From contig NZ_JIAN01000005.1 of the NCBI RefSeq assembly GCF_000688475.1, forward strand, positions 620,001-684,000: 64,000 nucleotides of DNA, written 5' to 3'. The DNA comes from Cellulomonas sp. URHE0023 (GTDB taxonomy: Bacteria > Actinomycetota > Actinomycetes > Actinomycetales > Cellulomonadaceae). Shown here piece after piece: positions 1 to 8,668 of the stretch (the stretch's first letter is position 1; each line of letters starts with the position of its first letter). The translations under genes were made by a program, and so were the position numbers. A model generated the notes under the pieces. That model was not told the origin of the DNA and made no database searches. It was given only the letters and a program-made list of their open reading frames with translations.

Positions 1-184
1 CCGACAGGTCCGCGACGAGCACCTCGGCCCGGATCCCCGCTGCGGCCTCCAGCTGACCGGCGAGGCGCTTGAGTCGTTCTTCGTTGCGGGCCACCAGGAC
101 CACGTCGTGCTTGGCCGTCGCCAGCTGCCAGGCGAACTCGAGGCCGAGTCCCGCGGACGCGCCGGTGATCAGAGCGGTTCCCAT
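1..184 (-). CDS. Short-chain dehydrogenase/reductase, N-terminal part (cut by window edge)
   Basis: Only the first 61 codons are in the window. They begin [14 protein letters not shown], the Rossmann-fold TGxxxGxG NAD(P)-binding motif of short-chain dehydrogenases, and continue through a second beta strand with ARNEERL and on to VADLS, the usual position of the adenine-binding Asp. The gene runs off the left edge, so the catalytic Tyr-Lys pair and the substrate cannot be judged. The start is the ATG at 182-184. It is divergent from recQ. Confidence 0.85.
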   Translation of the reverse strand, partial: MGTALITGASAGLGLEFAWQLATAKHDVVLVARNEERLKRLAGQLEAAAGIRAEVLVADLS

Positions 185-322
185 GGGCAACACCCTACGG
201 ACGCCCCGGGCGCACGCGCGACGCGTCCCACCGATGTCCTCGCCGTCCACGGTGCGTTGCTCGAGGCGCACCTCGGCGCTGTGGACAGCGGGGCTTTGCC
301 TGTCGGCGCGGGAACGTAGGGT

Positions 323-2353
323 GTGCGCGTGACGGACGGGTGGGATGGCGGCGACTGGCCGCTCGACGACGAGCCCCCGTTCGACCCCTTCTACGACGCC
401 CCGCCGCCGGACCTCGGGCAGCCAGGGGTCTCTGCGTCGGGCCCGTCGGGTCCCCGTCGCGACCGACCGGCCCCTCCCCCGCGCCCTGACATCCCGCGCA
501 CGGTGGCCCAGGTCCTCTCGCCCGAGGCTGCCGTCGCCGCAGCGTCGACCGTGCTGCACGACGTGTGGGGGTACGGAGCGTTCCGCGGCGAGCAGGCGGA
601 CATCGTCGAGACCGTCATCCGGGGTGGGGACGCGCTCGTCCTGATGCCCACCGGTGGCGGGAAGTCGCTCTGCTACCAGGTGCCGTCGCTGGTCCGGGAG
701 GGCACCGGCGTCGTCATCTCACCGCTGATCGCCTTGATGCAGGACCAGGTGGACGCGTTGTCGGCGCTCGGTGTGCGTGCGGGCTTCCTCAACTCGACGC
801 AGCAGACGTTCGAGCGGCGCAAGGTCGAGGACGCCTACCTCGCGGGCGAGCTGGACCTGCTCTACCTCGCTCCGGAGCGGTTGCGGGTCCGCGAGACGAT
901 CGAGCTCCTGGACCGCGGCACGGTCGCCCTGTTCGCGATCGACGAGGCGCACTGCGTGTCCCAGTGGGGGCACGACTTCCGGCCCGACTACCTGCAGCTC
1001 TCGATGCTGCACGAGCGCTGGCCCGAGGTGCCACGGATCGCGCTGACCGCGACGGCGACCGACCAGACGCACGCCGAGATCGCGCAGCGGCTGCAGCTCG
1101 GCGACGCCCGGCACTTCGTGGCGAGCTTCGACCGGCCGAACATCCAGTACCGGATCGCGCCCAAGGACAAGCCCCGCGACCAGCTGCTCAACCTGCTGCG
1201 CACCGAGCACGAGGGCGACGCCGGCATCGTCTACTGCCTGTCACGGAACTCGGTCGAGCAGACCGCGCAGTTCCTGGTCGACCGTGGCATCACCGCGCTG
1301 CCGTACCACGCGGGCCTCGACCGGCAGGTGCGCGCGCGCAACCAGTCGCGGTTCCTCCGCGAGGACGGCGTCGTGATGGTAGCGACGATCGCGTTCGGCA
1401 TGGGGATCGACAAGCCGGACGTGCGGTTCGTCGCGCACCTCGACCTTCCGAAGTCGGTCGAGGGCTACTACCAGGAGACGGGCCGTGCCGGACGTGACGG
1501 TCTGCCGTCGACCGCCTGGCTCGCGTACGGGCTGGCAGACGTGGTGCAGCAGCGCCGCATGATCGACACCTCCGAGGGCGACGCCGCGCACAAGCGCCGG
1601 CTCACCGCGCACCTGGACGCGATGCTCGCGCTCTGCGAGACCGTCGAGTGCCGCCGGGTGCAGCTGCTCAACTACTTCGGCCAGTCCTCGCAGCCGTGCG
1701 GCAACTGCGACACGTGCCTCACTCCGCCCGAGTCGTGGGACGGGACGATCGCCGCTCAGAAGCTGCTGTCCACCGTGGTCCGGCTCGAGCAGCGCGGACA
1801 GCGGTACGGCGCCGGGCACCTGGTCGACATCCTGCGCGGCAAGGTGACGCCGCGGATCACGTCGCTGGGGCACGAGACGTTGAGCACGTTCGGCCTCGGC
1901 GCAGACGTGTCGGAAGCCGACTGGCGCGGAGTGGTCCGGCAGCTGCTGGCCATGGAGCTGCTGGGCGTCGACTCGGACGGCTACGGCACCATCCGGCTCT
2001 CGCCCGAGAGCGGTTCCGTGCTGCGCGGCGAGCGCGCGGTGCGCCTGCGCCGGGAGACCGAGAAGGTCGTTCGTTCACGCGGCTCCCGCGGGAAGCCGGC
2101 CGCCACGGCGGACCTGTCCGCCGAGGGTGCCACGGTGTTCGAGGCTCTGCGGGCATGGCGTGCAGGCGTCGCCAAGGAGCAGGGCGTGCCCGCGTACGTG
2201 GTGTTCCACGACGCGACGCTGCGTGAGGTGGTGGCTCAGATGCCGACGTCCTTGGAGGCACTCGGCGGGATCAGCGGTATCGGCGCGGCCAAGCTGGAGC
2301 GCCACGGCCCCGGAGTGCTCGCGGTGCTCGCGGAGGCGGCGGCGCCCGCCTAG
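323..2353 (+). CDS. recQ: ATP-dependent DNA helicase RecQ
   Basis: 3'-5' superfamily 2 helicase acting in recombination and replication-fork repair. 676 residues. A Pro/Asp-rich, probably disordered extension (about 1-65) precedes the helicase core. Walker A PTGGGKS lies near residue 110 and the DEAH box, followed by [13 protein letters not shown], near 205. The second RecA lobe contains the ETGRAGRDG motif VI. A four-Cys zinc module (CETVEC ... CGNCDTC) sits near 438-466, then a winged helix and a C-terminal HRDC-like domain ending in an SGIGAAKL helix-hairpin. The start is GTG 323, with a second GTG at 329 also possible. It is longer than typical RecQ (about 600 aa) because of the N-terminal tail. 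Confidence 0.95.
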   Translation: MRVTDGWDGGDWPLDDEPPFDPFYDAPPPDLGQPGVSASGPSGPRRDRPAPPPRPDIPRTVAQVLSPEAAVAAASTVLHDVWGYGAFRGEQADIVETVIRGGDALVLMPTGGGKSLCYQVPSLVREGTGVVISPLIALMQDQVDALSALGVRAGFLNSTQQTFERRKVEDAYLAGELDLLYLAPERLRVRETIELLDRGTVALFAIDEAHCVSQWGHDFRPDYLQLSMLHERWPEVPRIALTATATDQTHAEIAQRLQLGDARHFVASFDRPNIQYRIAPKDKPRDQLLNLLRTEHEGDAGIVYCLSRNSVEQTAQFLVDRGITALPYHAGLDRQVRARNQSRFLREDGVVMVATIAFGMGIDKPDVRFVAHLDLPKSVEGYYQETGRAGRDGLPSTAWLAYGLADVVQQRRMIDTSEGDAAHKRRLTAHLDAMLALCETVECRRVQLLNYFGQSSQPCGNCDTCLTPPESWDGTIAAQKLLSTVVRLEQRGQRYGAGHLVDILRGKVTPRITSLGHETLSTFGLGADVSEADWRGVVRQLLAMELLGVDSDGYGTIRLSPESGSVLRGERAVRLRRETEKVVRSRGSRGKPAATADLSAEGATVFEALRAWRAGVAKEQGVPAYVVFHDATLREVVAQMPTSLEALGGISGIGAAKLERHGPGVLAVLAEAAAPA

Positions 2354-2356
2354 CGA

Positions 2357-2512
2357 CTAGCGCTCGTCGTCGTCCGAGCGCACCCGCACGGGAACTCGCT
2401 CGGGGCGCCGGAACAGCGACCGGAGCAGCATTGCGCCGCCACCGAGCACGAGCGCGACCACGCTCGACACGAGAACGACGTCAGACGCGCTGGGCACCAG
2501 TGGGTTCGACAT
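2357..2512 (-). CDS. Small single-pass membrane protein
   Basis: A 51-residue product, MSNPLVPSAS..., with one hydrophobic segment (about residues 11-30, VVLVSSVVALVLGGG) followed by a basic then acidic tail (RRPERVPVRVRSDDDER). The ATG at 2510-2512 opens the frame, and the stop sits 3 bp from the recQ stop, so the two genes converge. No family is recognised. The hydrophobic pattern and codon use favour a real gene over chance, but nothing points to a function. Confidence 0.55.
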   Translation of the reverse strand: MSNPLVPSASDVVLVSSVVALVLGGGAMLLRSLFRRPERVPVRVRSDDDER

Positions 2513-2582
2513 GATCCGACCATAACGCCAGGGCGCAACCCCGCCCCCTTGAGGTCGCTGTTGCATCTGCCGATGCGGCGTC

Positions 2583-3065
2583 ATGAGCACTCGCGTACGG
2601 CGTCGCGATCTGCGTGATCCCGAGGTCACGCCGTACGGGCCAGCAGGCCTGCGCATCTCGGTACGTCGGGTTCGGGCCATCGCGGGCACGTTGGCCTTCT
2701 CGGTCCTGCTGCTTGGCGCGAGGGTCCGCACCTTGCTGCTCTCTGAGATCGGCGACCTGCTGGTGGTCAAGGTCGTCGTGCTCCGTACCAAGTACAAGAT
2801 CACGCTGGTCCGGCGCCCGGACGGCTCCTGCCTGGGCCGGCTGCCGGCACCTGTGCCGGGCACCGTCTCGGGCGCCGACCTCCTGGAGAGCACCGGGATC
2901 CGACTGCGCTTCCACACCGGCAACACGACGAGCGACGAGCTCGAACGCCTGAGTCCGGGCGCGTCGCAGTGGGGTGAGCGGCACTCGGTGCTGCTGTTCT
3001 CGATCGTCTCCGTCACGACCGTCGTCGGGATCTATCTGCTGGCCGTGCTGACGACGATGGCCTAG
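2583..3065 (+). CDS. Hypothetical membrane protein
   Basis: 160 residues with strong third-position G/C bias in this frame. The N-terminus is basic (STRVRRRDLRD), followed by a moderately hydrophobic stretch near residues 32-46. A clear C-terminal transmembrane helix (LLFSIVSVTTVVGIYLLAVL) spans about residues 136-156. The middle (about 60-130) is polar with an RRPDGSC element. The last 4 bases overlap the 3' end of the convergent deaminase gene. No family is recognised; a membrane-anchored protein is all that can be inferred. Confidence 0.6.
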   Translation: MSTRVRRRDLRDPEVTPYGPAGLRISVRRVRAIAGTLAFSVLLLGARVRTLLLSEIGDLLVVKVVVLRTKYKITLVRRPDGSCLGRLPAPVPGTVSGADLLESTGIRLRFHTGNTTSDELERLSPGASQWGERHSVLLFSIVSVTTVVGIYLLAVLTTMA

Positions 3066-3544
3066 CCGCGCTCGAACGACCGGCGCTGGAGCTCCTTGAC
3101 GTCGTCCTCGAGAGACGGTTCCGGTCCGTCGACGACGATGCCCGGCGCGATGTCCTGGATCGGCAGCGGCGCGACGGGGCTCGGCGAGCCACCCCAGGAC
3201 GCCCGCCACCCGGTGATCTGTGCCGACGACGCCGCGTACGCGATCCGGCCCAGACCTACCCATGCGTGCGCCGCCGAGCACATCGGGCAGTGCTCGCCGG
3301 AGGTGTAGACGGTCGCCGTCGCTCGCTCGTCGGGCGTCAGGTTGTTCGCGGCCCAGCGGGCGATCTCGAACTCCGGGTGCCGGGTCTGGTCGCCGTCCTT
3401 GGTGCGGTTGCGGTCCTCGAACCGCACCGCACCGGTCGCATCCACGAGGACGCTGCCGAACGGCTCGTCGCCGTCGAGCAGGGCCTCCCGCGCGAGGACG
3501 ACGGCGCGGGCGAGGTGGGTGCGGTCGAGGTCGTCGAGGGGCAT
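3062..3544 (-). CDS. Nucleoside/nucleobase deaminase, cytidine deaminase superfamily
   Basis: Zinc-dependent hydrolytic deaminase of the GuaD/TadA branch, 160 residues. The HPEFE motif supplies the zinc-ligand His and the catalytic Glu, and CPMC (within SGEHCPMCSAAH) supplies the two Cys ligands. The single compact domain matches the family length. The C-terminal helix (VKELQRRSFERG) is like that of guanine deaminases, which complete the active site by domain swapping. The substrate could be guanine, cytosine or another base; tRNA editing by TadA is less likely because the flanking motif differs. Ten bases separate it from the aldo/keto reductase gene upstream on the same strand, so the two may be co-transcribed. 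Confidence 0.85.
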   Translation of the reverse strand: MPLDDLDRTHLARAVVLAREALLDGDEPFGSVLVDATGAVRFEDRNRTKDGDQTRHPEFEIARWAANNLTPDERATATVYTSGEHCPMCSAAHAWVGLGRIAYAASSAQITGWRASWGGSPSPVAPLPIQDIAPGIVVDGPEPSLEDDVKELQRRSFERG

Positions 3545-3553
3545 GGGGCAGTC

Positions 3554-4579
3554 CTACCGCTTGCCGGTGCCGTCGACCGCCAACGGCTCGATCGCGTCGA
3601 TCTCGTCGGCAGTCAGCGGCGGCGCGGACAGGGCGGCGACGTTGTCCTCCAGCTGCTTCGGCGAGCTCGCGCCGACCAGCGCGGAGGTGATCCGGTCGTC
3701 GCGGAGCACCCAGGACAGCGCGAGCTGCGCGAGGGTCTGGCCGCGGCCGACGGCGATCTCGTTGAGCGCACGAGCGCGGGACAGGTACGTCTCGGAGAGC
3801 TGCGTCGGCTTGAGGAAGTGCCCGACCGCGGCCCGGGAGTCGGCCGGGACGGAGCCCGAGAGGTAACGATCCGTGAGCATGCCCTGGGAGAGCGGCGAGA
3901 ACACGATGGTGCCGATCCCGAGGTCGCCGACGACGTCCAGGAGCGTCTCGCTCTGGCCGTCCGCAACCTGTTCGACGTGCCGGTTGAACATCGAGTACGA
4001 CGGCTGGTGGATGAGCAGCGGCGTACCGAGCGCACGCAGGATCTCGAAAGCCGCGCGCGTCTGCGACGGCGAGTAGTTCGAGATGCCCGCGTACAGGGCA
4101 CGACCACTGCTCACCGCGGTGTGCAGCGCGCCCATGGTCTCCTCGAGCGGCACGGACGGGTCCGGACGGTGCGAGTAGAAGATGTCGACGTAGTCCAGGC
4201 CCAGCCGCGCGAGCGACTGGTCGAGCGACGAGAGCAGGTACTTGCGGCTGCCGCCGTCGCCGTAGGGGCCCGGCCACATGTCGTAGCCCGCCTTGGAGGA
4301 GATGACCAGCTCGTCGCGGTACGGGCGCAGGTCCTGCGCGAGGAGCCGGCCGAAGTTCTCCTCGGCAGACCCGTACGGCGGGCCGTAGTTGTTGGCCAGG
4401 TCGAAGTGGGTGATCCCGAGGTCGAACGCCCGTCGGACCACCGCGCGCTGAGTCTCGAGCGGGGTGGTGTCACCGAAGTTGTGCCACAGCCCGAGCGACA
4501 GACCGGGCAGCGTCAGCCCGCTGCGGCCGGTGCGGCGGTAGGTCATCGCGTCGTAGCGGTCGTCGGCAGCCTGGTACAT
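3554..4579 (-). CDS. Aldo/keto reductase, YghZ / L-glyceraldehyde 3-phosphate reductase type
   Basis: NADPH-dependent (alpha/beta)8 oxidoreductase of 341 residues. Characteristic elements are the opening YRRTGRSGLTLPGLSLG, FDLANNYGPPYGSAEENFG (with the catalytic Asp and Tyr), ISSKAGYDMWPGPYG (catalytic Lys) and FYSHRPDP (catalytic His). The GYDMWPGPYGDGGSRKYL segment and the C-terminal ALVGASSPKQLEDN are typical of the YghZ/GPR branch, which reduces L-glyceraldehyde 3-phosphate and methylglyoxal. An AGAGGACC ribosome binding site precedes ATG 4579. The likely role is aldehyde detoxification; the substrate is inferred from family. Confidence 0.88.
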   Translation of the reverse strand: MYQAADDRYDAMTYRRTGRSGLTLPGLSLGLWHNFGDTTPLETQRAVVRRAFDLGITHFDLANNYGPPYGSAEENFGRLLAQDLRPYRDELVISSKAGYDMWPGPYGDGGSRKYLLSSLDQSLARLGLDYVDIFYSHRPDPSVPLEETMGALHTAVSSGRALYAGISNYSPSQTRAAFEILRALGTPLLIHQPSYSMFNRHVEQVADGQSETLLDVVGDLGIGTIVFSPLSQGMLTDRYLSGSVPADSRAAVGHFLKPTQLSETYLSRARALNEIAVGRGQTLAQLALSWVLRDDRITSALVGASSPKQLEDNVAALSAPPLTADEIDAIEPLAVDGTGKR

Positions 4580-4644
4580 GGGGTCCTCTCGAGAAGCGCG
4601 AACGGGACACGCTAACGCGCCGGGCCTGGTGGCAAGATCTGCCC

Positions 4645-5109
4645 GTGCTGCACATCGCCTTCTTCGAGCCGCGGATCCCGGGGAACACCGGTGCCGCGAT
4701 CCGACTGGCTGCCGGGACCGGTGCGACGCTCCACCTCGTCGAGCCGCTCGGGTTCGACCTGTCGGAGGCCAAGCTGCGCCGGGCCGGTCTGGACTACCAC
4801 GACCTGGCTCACGTCGTCGTGCACGCCGATCTCGGGGCGCTCTGGCAGGCGTTGCCGACGAACGACGTCTACGCCTTCACCACACAGGCCACCCGGTTCC
4901 ACACGGACGTGCACTACACGCCCGACGACGTCCTGCTCTTCGGCCCCGAGCCGACCGGGCTCCCGGACGAGGTGCTCGCCGACGCGCGGATCACCGACCA
5001 GCTGCGCATCCCGATGCTTGCGGGCCGTCGTTCGATGAACCTGTCCAACGCTGCCTCGGTCGGGATCTACGAGGCGTGGCGTCAGCTCGGGTTCCCGGGC
5101 GGGGCCTGA
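4645..5109 (+). CDS. trmL: tRNA (cytidine/uridine-2'-O-)-methyltransferase TrmL
   Basis: SPOUT-class RNA methyltransferase of 154 residues that would 2'-O-methylate the wobble nucleotide of tRNA-Leu isoacceptors. The three SPOUT motifs are visible: FFEPRIPGNTGAAIRLAAG at the N-terminus, LFGPEPTGLPDEV, and the C-terminal trefoil-knot sequence IPMLAGRRSMNLSNAASVGIYEAWRQ that binds S-adenosylmethionine. The length matches E. coli TrmL (about 157 aa). The start is GTG 4645, with ATG absent upstream. It diverges from the aldo/keto reductase gene and converges on the GH64 gene. Confidence 0.93.
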   Translation: MLHIAFFEPRIPGNTGAAIRLAAGTGATLHLVEPLGFDLSEAKLRRAGLDYHDLAHVVVHADLGALWQALPTNDVYAFTTQATRFHTDVHYTPDDVLLFGPEPTGLPDEVLADARITDQLRIPMLAGRRSMNLSNAASVGIYEAWRQLGFPGGA

Positions 5110-5119
5110 AGGGTCAGCC

Positions 5120-5135
5120 CCCGCCCGGGAGCGGG
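5120..5135. terminator. Short GC-rich hairpin between convergent trmL and GH64 genes
   Basis: CCCGC and GCGGG arms (5120-5124 and 5131-5135) surround a six-base loop in the 26-bp gap between two convergent stops. The stem is short and has no U tract, so this is a weak candidate for a shared bidirectional terminator. Confidence 0.3.
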
Positions 5136-6734
5136 TCAGCCCTTGTGCCACTTCTGGTTGGCGCCGCCGTGGCAGTCCCACAGGATGAGCTGGGCGCCCT
5201 CGGCCGCGTTCCAGCCGGCGATGTCGACGCACCGGTTCGCCTGCGGGTTCACCAGGTCGCCGGCAGCGCTGAGCACGAACTGCTGTGCCGCGGTCCCGTT
5301 GCAGGTCCACACCTGGATCACCGAGTTGTTGGCGGTCTTGCCTCCGCTGACGTCCAGGCATGTGTTGTTCTGCGTGCGCAGCGTGCCGCCCGTGAACTCC
5401 CAGCTCTGGGCGCCTGTCCCGTTGCAGCCCCACATCTGGACGCGCACGCCGTCGGTGAAGTTCGCGCCGGGCACGTCGAGGCACCTGCCGTTCAGGTTGC
5501 TGATCACCCGGGAGCCGCCCGAGCTCGGGGGCGTGCCGCCACCGGTGAAGGGCTGGATGATCAGCCCGGCTGCGCGCGGCGAGCCGTCGTTGACCAGCGA
5601 CTCGAAGTTGCCCACGTCGTCGAACGCGAAGGCGTACGCCTTACCGTCTGCCATGTTCTGGTGCACGATCTTGGCGTACTGGTTGGTCGGGTTCGACCGG
5701 TAGAAGTCGCCTGCGTTGGTGCTCGGCTGCGTGTCGACCGTGCCGAGCGTGCCGCGGTTGAGCGCCGCGCACAGGGTGCGAGCGATGGGGCCGACGACGG
5801 TGTCGTTCGGAGCGCCGAGGCTGCCGTCACAGCCCCACACGTTGGCCGACGACGGCTTGGAGAACGACGCGACCTGCTGACCGGACGCGTTGGTGAAAGT
5901 CATCGTGTTCCCGGCCGTCCGGCCGTAGTACTTCACGTTCGGCTGGTCGCCGAACGGGATGACGGTCAGCGTCTTGCTGGCGTACGCGTTCCACGCCGAG
6001 GTGATGTACGGGTCGAGGTAGGCGGCGTTCATCAGGCCCGCGCCCGCAGCCTTGCCGGGAGCCAGCACGCGCAGCACCGTGCCGTCAGCGCGCTTGATCA
6101 CGCTGCCGCCCCAGCCGGACTGGGCCGCGATGCCGTTGATGGTCTTGGTGCGACCGTCAGGCACGAGAGCACCGGAGCGCCTCACCGTGCCGTCGCCCGC
6201 CGTCACCGTGACCGTGTGCGGGACAGCGAACATGTCCACCTGCGAGCTGTTCAGCCAGAGCCCCGCGTCGTTGTAGGTGAACTCGCTCCAGTCGAACAGG
6301 ACGCCGTAGTTGGCGTCGCCCGGCGCCCACGGAGCCGGCTGGACCAGCCCGTCGGGAGTCAGGAAGAACTTCAGCTTCTCGCCGAGGGAGAAGTACACGC
6401 GGCCCGACATGCCGCGCGGGACCTGCACGGTCGTCGTGGATCCGTTGCCGGGGCCGGAGATCGCGATGTCGGGTGCGGCGACGGGCGGGTTGGCGCCACC
6501 CGTCCAGCTGGTGAAGCTGCCTGCCGCGTTCGCGTAGCCGAGGCGCCCCGTGTTCAGGTTGACCCCGATCACGTACACGTAGACGGCCTCACCCCGTCCG
6601 CTCGAGTTCGTGATGGTCAGCGGCAGCTTGTCCGGTCCGGCAGCGCTCGCGGGTCCGCCCGATACGACGATCGCCGTGGTCACCGCCACAGCGAGGGCGC
6701 TGAGCGCTCCGACCAACCGTCTTCTGGTCCGCAT
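5136..6734 (-). CDS. Secreted GH64 endo-beta-1,3-glucanase with CBM13 (ricin-type) domain
   Basis: Extracellular beta-1,3-glucanase of the laminaripentaose-producing type, probably attacking fungal cell-wall or plant callose glucan. 532 residues from ATG 6734, which has a GAGGAG ribosome binding site; an upstream in-frame ATG at 6785 lacks one. A Sec signal peptide (MRTRRRL ... GGPASAA, about 1-32) leads into a thaumatin-like GH64 domain (about 35-400). Glu151 (FDWSEFTYND) and Asp167 (NSSQVDMF) have the 16-residue spacing of the catalytic pair in characterised GH64 enzymes. A Gly/Ser linker precedes a beta-trefoil CBM13 (about 408-532) with three repeats ending QSWEF, QQFVL and QKWHK. It is divergent from the gamma-glutamyltransferase-family gene. 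Confidence 0.92.
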   Translation of the reverse strand: MRTRRRLVGALSALAVAVTTAIVVSGGPASAAGPDKLPLTITNSSGRGEAVYVYVIGVNLNTGRLGYANAAGSFTSWTGGANPPVAAPDIAISGPGNGSTTTVQVPRGMSGRVYFSLGEKLKFFLTPDGLVQPAPWAPGDANYGVLFDWSEFTYNDAGLWLNSSQVDMFAVPHTVTVTAGDGTVRRSGALVPDGRTKTINGIAAQSGWGGSVIKRADGTVLRVLAPGKAAGAGLMNAAYLDPYITSAWNAYASKTLTVIPFGDQPNVKYYGRTAGNTMTFTNASGQQVASFSKPSSANVWGCDGSLGAPNDTVVGPIARTLCAALNRGTLGTVDTQPSTNAGDFYRSNPTNQYAKIVHQNMADGKAYAFAFDDVGNFESLVNDGSPRAAGLIIQPFTGGGTPPSSGGSRVISNLNGRCLDVPGANFTDGVRVQMWGCNGTGAQSWEFTGGTLRTQNNTCLDVSGGKTANNSVIQVWTCNGTAAQQFVLSAAGDLVNPQANRCVDIAGWNAAEGAQLILWDCHGGANQKWHKG

Positions 6735-6796
6735 CGACCACTCCTCTGAAGTCTGCGAGTGCCTCGTCGGCATGAGCGTTCCCACACCAGGCAGAT

Positions 6797-6812
6797 GTCC
6801 ACTTTTGTGGAC
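6797..6812. promoter_or_regulatory. Perfect inverted repeat in the GH64/GGT divergent promoter region
   Basis: GTCCAC-TTTT-GTGGAC is a perfect 6-bp dyad with a 4-base spacer, 63 bp upstream of the GH64 start and 85 bp upstream of the opposing gene's start. Its position suits an operator for either gene. It does not match the AGAGCGCTCT sites seen at 17.2 kb. The regulator is unknown. Confidence 0.4.
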
Positions 6813-6896
6813 TTGTCATTCTTTGACCGAATCGTGAAGGTACCCCATCCCCCGCGCACCGCGTGCCGCTTCCCGACTGTGCGGCAGGATCGGGGT

Positions 6897-8648
6897 GTGT
6901 TCACCACACGGCCCGTCCTGACGGGAACGTTCGGCATGGTCGCCTCGACGCACTGGTTGGCGTCGGGCGTCGGGATGCGCATGCTCGAGTCCGGGGGGAA
7001 CGCGTTCGACGCCGCCGTCGCGGCCGGCTTCACGTTGACCGTCGTCGAGCCCCACATGAACGGTCTCGGCGGTGACGCACCCCTCCTCGGCCACCGCGCG
7101 TCCGACGGTCACACGTTCGTGATCTGCGGGCAGGGCACGGCCCCCGCCCTGGCGACGATCGACAGCTTTCACGATCTGGGCCTGGACCTCGTGCCCGGCA
7201 CAGGTCACCTCGCCGCCGTGGTCCCCGGCGCGTTCGGCGCCTGGCTCGACCTGCTCGCGCGGTACGGCACGCTCCCGCTGGCCGACGTGCTGGCACCTGC
7301 CATCGGCTACGCCCGCGACGGCTACCCGATCGTCCCGGACGCGGCCCACACCATCAGCGCCGTCGCGGACCTGTTCGCCGACCACTGGACCTCGTCGGCC
7401 GAGATCTATCTCCCCGCCCCCTCGCCCGGCTCGCGCTTCACCAACCCTCAGCTCGCCGAGACGCTGTCCCGCCTGGCCGATCAGAAGGGCACGCGGGAGC
7501 AGCAGATCGAAGCCGCCAGGCGGGCGTTCTACGAGGGATTCGTCGCCGAGGCCGTCGACTCCTTCGTCTCGGGCACACCGGTGCTCGACTCGTCGGGTCG
7601 CCTCCACGCCGGATTTCTGCGGGGCTCGGACCTCGCCGGCTGGAGGGCGACGGAGGAGCCGACGGTGTCGGTGCGCTTCGCGGACCGCACGATCCACAAG
7701 ACAGCCGCCTGGGGCCAGGGGCCGGTGCTCCTGCAGCAGCTCGCGATGCTCGACGCGCTCGGTGTGACCGCCGACGCCGACCCCGTCGACCTCGTGCACA
7801 CGGTCGTCGAGGTGGCCAAGCTCGCGTTCGCGGACCGCGAGGCCTGGTACGGCGACGTGCCCGACGTCCCCCTGGCGACGCTGCTGTCGAGCTCCTACGC
7901 CGCCGGCCGGGCCGGCCTGGTCGGAGCCACCGCCGCCGAAGGTCTGCTGCCCGGCTCTCCCGACGGCCGCACGCCGCGACTGGCCGCGAGCCTGTGGGAC
8001 TCCTCGCACGTCGTGACCTCGGCTTTCGGCGTCGGTGAACCCGTCACGACCGTCCGCCCGGCATCCGGTGACACCTGCCATCTCGACGTCGTGGACCGCT
8101 GGGGCAACCGCATCTCCGCGACCCCGTCCGGAGGCTGGCTCCAGTCGAGCCCCGCGGTGCCCGGCCTCGGCTTCTCGCTGCCCACCCGCGCCCAGATGTT
8201 CTGGCTCGAACCAGGACTGCCCGCGAGCCTGGCCCCAGGCCGCCGCCCGCGCACCACCCTCAGCCCAGGCATGGTCCTGGACGACGACGGCTCAGGTCTC
8301 GCGTTCGGCACCCCGGGCGGTGACCAGCAGGACCAGTGGACCGTCCCGTTCCTCCTGCGCCACCTGCTGGGCGGGTACGACCTGCAGGCCGCGATCGACG
8401 CACCCACGTGGCACTCCACGCACGTGCCGAGCTCGTTCTACCCGCGGACGCACTCGCCCCGTGGAGTCGTCGTGGAGTCACGCCTCGGAGCACACGTCCT
8501 GACCGGCCTGGCCGGGCGAGGTCACGCCGTCCACGACGCAGGGCCGTGGGCGGCTGGCCGGCTCAGCGCCGCCGGCACCCGAGCCGACGGACTGCTCGTC
8601 GCAGCGGCCAACCCGCGAGGGATGCAGGGGTACGCCGTCGGCCGGTGA
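6897..8648 (+). CDS. Gamma-glutamyltransferase-family Ntn hydrolase
   Basis: 583 residues from GTG 6897. The N-terminal half has the family signature GGNAFDAAVAAGFTL ... PHMNGLGGD and PGAFGAW. Autocleavage and catalysis would use Thr393 in SGDTCHLDVVDRWGNRIS, followed by GGW and, further on, RTTLSPGM and GTPGGDQQDQW, which form the glutamate/oxyanion pocket in true GGTs. There is no signal peptide, so it is probably cytoplasmic, unlike periplasmic glutathione-degrading GGT. Cytoplasmic members include cephalosporin acylases, 2-oxoamide hydrolases and the oxamate amidohydrolase HpxW, so the substrate is open. It faces the LacI regulator gene tail to tail. Confidence 0.85.
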   Translation: MFTTRPVLTGTFGMVASTHWLASGVGMRMLESGGNAFDAAVAAGFTLTVVEPHMNGLGGDAPLLGHRASDGHTFVICGQGTAPALATIDSFHDLGLDLVPGTGHLAAVVPGAFGAWLDLLARYGTLPLADVLAPAIGYARDGYPIVPDAAHTISAVADLFADHWTSSAEIYLPAPSPGSRFTNPQLAETLSRLADQKGTREQQIEAARRAFYEGFVAEAVDSFVSGTPVLDSSGRLHAGFLRGSDLAGWRATEEPTVSVRFADRTIHKTAAWGQGPVLLQQLAMLDALGVTADADPVDLVHTVVEVAKLAFADREAWYGDVPDVPLATLLSSSYAAGRAGLVGATAAEGLLPGSPDGRTPRLAASLWDSSHVVTSAFGVGEPVTTVRPASGDTCHLDVVDRWGNRISATPSGGWLQSSPAVPGLGFSLPTRAQMFWLEPGLPASLAPGRRPRTTLSPGMVLDDDGSGLAFGTPGGDQQDQWTVPFLLRHLLGGYDLQAAIDAPTWHSTHVPSSFYPRTHSPRGVVVESRLGAHVLTGLAGRGHAVHDAGPWAAGRLSAAGTRADGLLVAAANPRGMQGYAVGR

Positions 8649-8668
8649 GATCGGCCCCGTGCCGACGC

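Noticed and set aside
2513-3016. Upstream extension of the small minus-strand membrane protein at 2357 to about 219 residues
   Set aside because: The extension is Ser/Arg-rich with poor codon bias, while the plus strand there codes a membrane-type protein with good third-position G/C.
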